This document shows, piece after piece, positions 62,245 to 64,000 of a DNA stretch of 64,000 bases; within the stretch, counting starts at the first letter, position 1, and each line of letters begins with the position of its first letter. Both the position numbers and the translations under genes were made by a program. The stretch is from contig NZ_CP122458.1 in the NCBI RefSeq assembly GCF_032598905.1, positions 6,845,001 through 6,909,000 on the forward strand, written 5' to 3'. Below the pieces are notes generated by a model. That model was given only the letters and a program-made list of their open reading frames with translations. It was not told the DNA's origin and did not search any database. Source of the stretch: Streptomyces sp. 11x1. GTDB lineage: Bacteria > Actinomycetota > Actinomycetes > Streptomycetales > Streptomycetaceae.

Positions 62245-62463
62245 TCACCGGAAGGACTCGGGGAGGGTCAGGCCTTCGCTCTGGTTGCCGTACGGCTGGA
62301 CGAAGAGGCAGCGGCCCTTCTCGCCGCGGTTGCCGCAGCGCCACCAGCCGGCCGGGTTCTTGCCCAGCGACTCCAGGTACTGCCGTACTTCCTTGTCCGC
62401 CTTGTAGAACGGCAGGGGCTTGCCGCCGCCGCACGGCGGGCAGTGCTTGTAGCTCGTGTCCAC
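62245..62463 (-). CDS. Small zinc-ribbon protein
   Basis: A 72-aa protein: YKHCPPCGGGKPLPFYKADK and WWRCGNRGEKGRC supply a CPPC...C...C set for one zinc. Charged loop between them; C-terminal LTLPESFR. No known family recognised. Start: GTG 62463 with GGGAGG 4 nt upstream was chosen over ATG 62520, whose extension lacks conserved features. Monocistronic, between the 63-bp repeats and the sodF terminator. Confidence 0.6.
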   Translation of the reverse strand: MDTSYKHCPPCGGGKPLPFYKADKEVRQYLESLGKNPAGWWRCGNRGEKGRCLFVQPYGNQSEGLTLPESFR

Positions 62464-62590
62464 GCGACCTCCCGTCGGTCCGGTCCGCCGGATCGGGAAT
62501 CCGGCCGGAAACGGGAGCATAGGGCGAAAAATGAGGAAGCGGTCAGACCGGAATGCGTCCTGCCGTGGCGTGTTCCGGCGGTCGGAGGGC

Positions 62591-62627
62591 GAGAACCCCC
62601 GCGAGTCACGTCCTCGCGGGGGTTCTC
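62591..62627. terminator. Strong terminator hairpin downstream of sodF
   Basis: Perfect 15-bp arms GAGAACCCCCGCGAG (62591-62605) and CTCGCGGGGGTTCTC (62613-62627), loop of 7, followed on the plus strand by CCTTTT. About 65 bp past the sodF stop. Confidence 0.82.
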
Positions 62628-62692
62628 CCTTTTCCCGCCTGCCCGGTGAAGGTTGAGAAGACGATCACGAGCAGGGCGTCTCGGCCGCCGGC

Positions 62693-63334
62693 TCAGGGGG
62701 TCAGCAGCAGCACATCCGCGCGGGACCGGGCCGCCGCGTAACGGCGGGCCACGTCCTGCCAGTTCACGACGGCCCACATGGCGTCGATGAAGTCGACCTT
62801 CTGGTTCTTGTACTGAAGGTAGAAGGCGTGCTCCCAGGCGTCGAAGACCAGGATCGGGGTCGATCCCTGGCCGACGTTGCCCTGGTGGTCGTAGACCTGC
62901 TCGACGACCAGCCGCCCGCTCAGCGGCTCGTAGGCCAGCACGCCCCAGCCCGAGCCCTGGGTGGTCGCGGCGGCCTTGGTCAACTGGGCTTTGAAGCCCG
63001 CGAAGGAGCCGAAGGACTCGGCGATGGCGTCCGCCAGCTCACCGACCCCGTCCTTCTCCAAGGGCTCGCCGCCGCCGTCGCCGGTCATGTTCTGCCAGTA
63101 GATCGAGTGCAGGATGTGGCCGGAGAGGTGGAAGGCCAGGCTCTTCTCCAGGCCGTTGATCGCCCCCCAGCTCTCCTTGTCCCGCGCCTCGGCCAGCTGC
63201 TCCAGGGTGTCGTTGGCTCCCTTGACGTAGGCCGCGTGGTGCTTGTCGTGGTGCAGCTCGATGATCTCGGGGCTGATCACGGGTGCCAGCGCCGCGTAGT
63301 CGTACGGCAGTTCAGGAAGCGTGTAGACGGGCAT
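62693..63334 (-). CDS. sodF: Superoxide dismutase (Fe/Fe-Zn type) SodF
   Basis: A 213-aa Fe/Mn-family enzyme. Metal ligands: His in HHDKHHAAY, His in [12 protein letters not shown], Asp and His in [12 protein letters not shown]. Removes superoxide in the cytosol. In Streptomyces sodF is repressed by nickel-bound Nur (Fur family), giving way to nickel SodN; a Nur-type site sits just upstream. Start ATG 63334 ([16 protein letters not shown]). Confidence 0.93.
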   Translation of the reverse strand: MPVYTLPELPYDYAALAPVISPEIIELHHDKHHAAYVKGANDTLEQLAEARDKESWGAINGLEKSLAFHLSGHILHSIYWQNMTGDGGGEPLEKDGVGELADAIAESFGSFAGFKAQLTKAAATTQGSGWGVLAYEPLSGRLVVEQVYDHQGNVGQGSTPILVFDAWEHAFYLQYKNQKVDFIDAMWAVVNWQDVARRYAAARSRADVLLLTP

Positions 63335-63356
63335 GGGGGTCCCCTCCGACCTCTTA

Positions 63357-63373
63357 TTGCAAGCTACTTGCAA
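63357..63373 (-). promoter_or_regulatory. Nur box (nickel-dependent repressor site) upstream of sodF
   Basis: TTGCAA (63357-63362), 5 bp, TTGCAA (63368-63373): exact match to the Nur half-site arrangement TTGCAA-N5-TTGCAA. It lies 23 bp before the sodF start, i.e. over the promoter/leader. Confidence 0.85.
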
Positions 63374-63421
63374 GTGCACACTAGCAGCAAGAGACTGTAG
63401 GGGCCTGTCCGGGCACGCCAA

Positions 63422-63467
63422 AGGGCCCTCGCGTGAACCGACCGTCCGTCCTCCGCGCGAGGGCCCT
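63422..63467. terminator. Hairpin after the amino-acid permease gene
   Basis: Perfect 12-bp arms AGGGCCCTCGCG (63422-63433) and CGCGAGGGCCCT (63456-63467). Ends the minus-strand permease gene and isolates sodF. Confidence 0.75.
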
Positions 63468-63482
63468 GAAGTGTGAGGGGGA

Positions 63483-64000
63483 TCAGCGCGCGGCGCGCGC
63501 CCGCTGCCGGGCGTACCCGACCGCCGCCAGGATCAGCGTCATCCCGCCGGTCCAGTACAACTGCGTCCGCGTCCCCGGCTCCCGGGCCATGAGGACGAAC
63601 ACGGCGGCCATCCCCGCGAGCGCCACCCAGGTCAGCCACGGAAACGCCCACATCCGCACGACCAGCCGCTCCGGGGCCTCCCGCTCGATACGGCGGCGCA
63701 GGAGCAACTGGGAGACGGCGATGAGGATCCAGACGACGAGGACGACCGCCCCGATCATGTTCAGCAGCCAGGGGAATACGTCGTCGGGGCGCCAGTAGCT
63801 GAGCAGGACGCAGAGGAAGCCGAAGACGCTGGAGGCCAGGACCGCGATCCGCGGGACCCCACCCGACACCCAGCCGATCGCCTTCGGGCCCTGCCCGCGC
63901 GCCACCAGGGAGTACGCGATCCGGGACGAGCCGTAGATGTTGGCGTTCATCGCGCTCAGCAGGGCCACCAGTACGACCACGTTCATCACCTGACCGGCGC
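63483..64000 (-). CDS. APC-family amino-acid permease, 3' part only
   Basis: C-terminal ~170 residues of a membrane transporter, open at the window edge (the N-terminal part is outside). Motifs [20 protein letters not shown] and [21 protein letters not shown] belong to the GABA/proline/aromatic permease group of APC carriers. Five helices visible, ending in a basic tail RQRARAAR. Transports amino acids by proton symport; substrate unknown. Confidence 0.85.
   Translation of the reverse strand, partial: AGQVMNVVVLVALLSAMNANIYGSSRIAYSLVARGQGPKAIGWVSGGVPRIAVLASSVFGFLCVLLSYWRPDDVFPWLLNMIGAVVLVVWILIAVSQLLLRRRIEREAPERLVVRMWAFPWLTWVALAGMAAVFVLMAREPGTRTQLYWTGGMTLILAAVGYARQRARAAR

Overview
This is a high-GC actinobacterial chromosome segment, almost certainly Streptomyces. 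Supporting signs are very high GC with strong third-position bias, many GTG and TTG starts, and translational coupling by 1-4 bp overlaps. The gene content matches too: sporulation dynamin pair plus SsbB, LAxTG sortase substrate, chitosan-oligosaccharide csn operon, Nur-boxed sodF and a sigma-R type promoter. From memory of published gene names, the order resembles the S. coelicolor region that runs from ssbB down to sodF. No rRNA, phage, transposon or CRISPR array was seen; one tRNA is present.

Layout. 0.1-5 kb: tRNA-Arg(TCT), a dynamin-like GTPase pair (dynA-dynB) and ssbB, all linked to sporulation septation and nucleoid handling. 5.3-11.3 kb: a thioester-domain cell-wall protein with a sortase signal, the ABC-F factor ettA coupled to a hotdog thioesterase and an unknown gene, a truncated haemoglobin and a PCMT-like methyltransferase. 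11.4-22.8 kb (minus strand): a seven-gene signalling operon, glnX - glnH - coiled-coil protein - pknG - PP2C phosphatase - vWA protein - FHA protein. It joins the mycobacterial-type PknG/GlnH/GlnX amino-acid-sensing module to a vWA-phosphatase-kinase set resembling the TerY-P triads. This is the most interesting system in the window. 23.1-30.0 kb (minus): the csnR-E-F-G-H-K operon for uptake and use of glucosamine oligosaccharides, with a palindromic operator. 30.2-36 kb: a secreted protein, an HNH nuclease, an MscS channel, and a PadR-ABC-FtsX efflux operon.

36.2-43.2 kb: a small repeat-containing protein coupled to malQ, a branched repeat element, and two regulator/target pairs with clear palindromic operators (TetR/FAD monooxygenase and MarR/EamA exporter). 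43.2-47.5 kb: pepN, a MazEF-type toxin-antitoxin pair with a perfect palindromic operator, and asd. 47.9-49.5 kb: an ECF sigma factor coupled to a membrane protein with a His-rich repeat tract, probably its anti-sigma factor. 49.6-58.3 kb: a large secreted subtilisin, Nudix hydrolase, Tat-exported metallophosphoesterase, secreted serine beta-lactamase-fold carboxypeptidase, and an AbiEi/DUF559-like protein. 58.5-64 kb: a second pepN paralogue, a DsbA-fold protein of the Rv2466c family behind a sigma-R type promoter, a zinc-ribbon peptide, sodF under a Nur box, and the 3' part of an amino-acid permease cut by the window edge.

Convergent gene pairs are mostly separated by strong perfect hairpins without long U-runs, typical of streptomycete bidirectional terminators. 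Intergenic regions carry a dispersed repeat family (core AGGGGCGCGGGGAACTGCG) at five places and a separate 63-bp duplication with an inverted copy.
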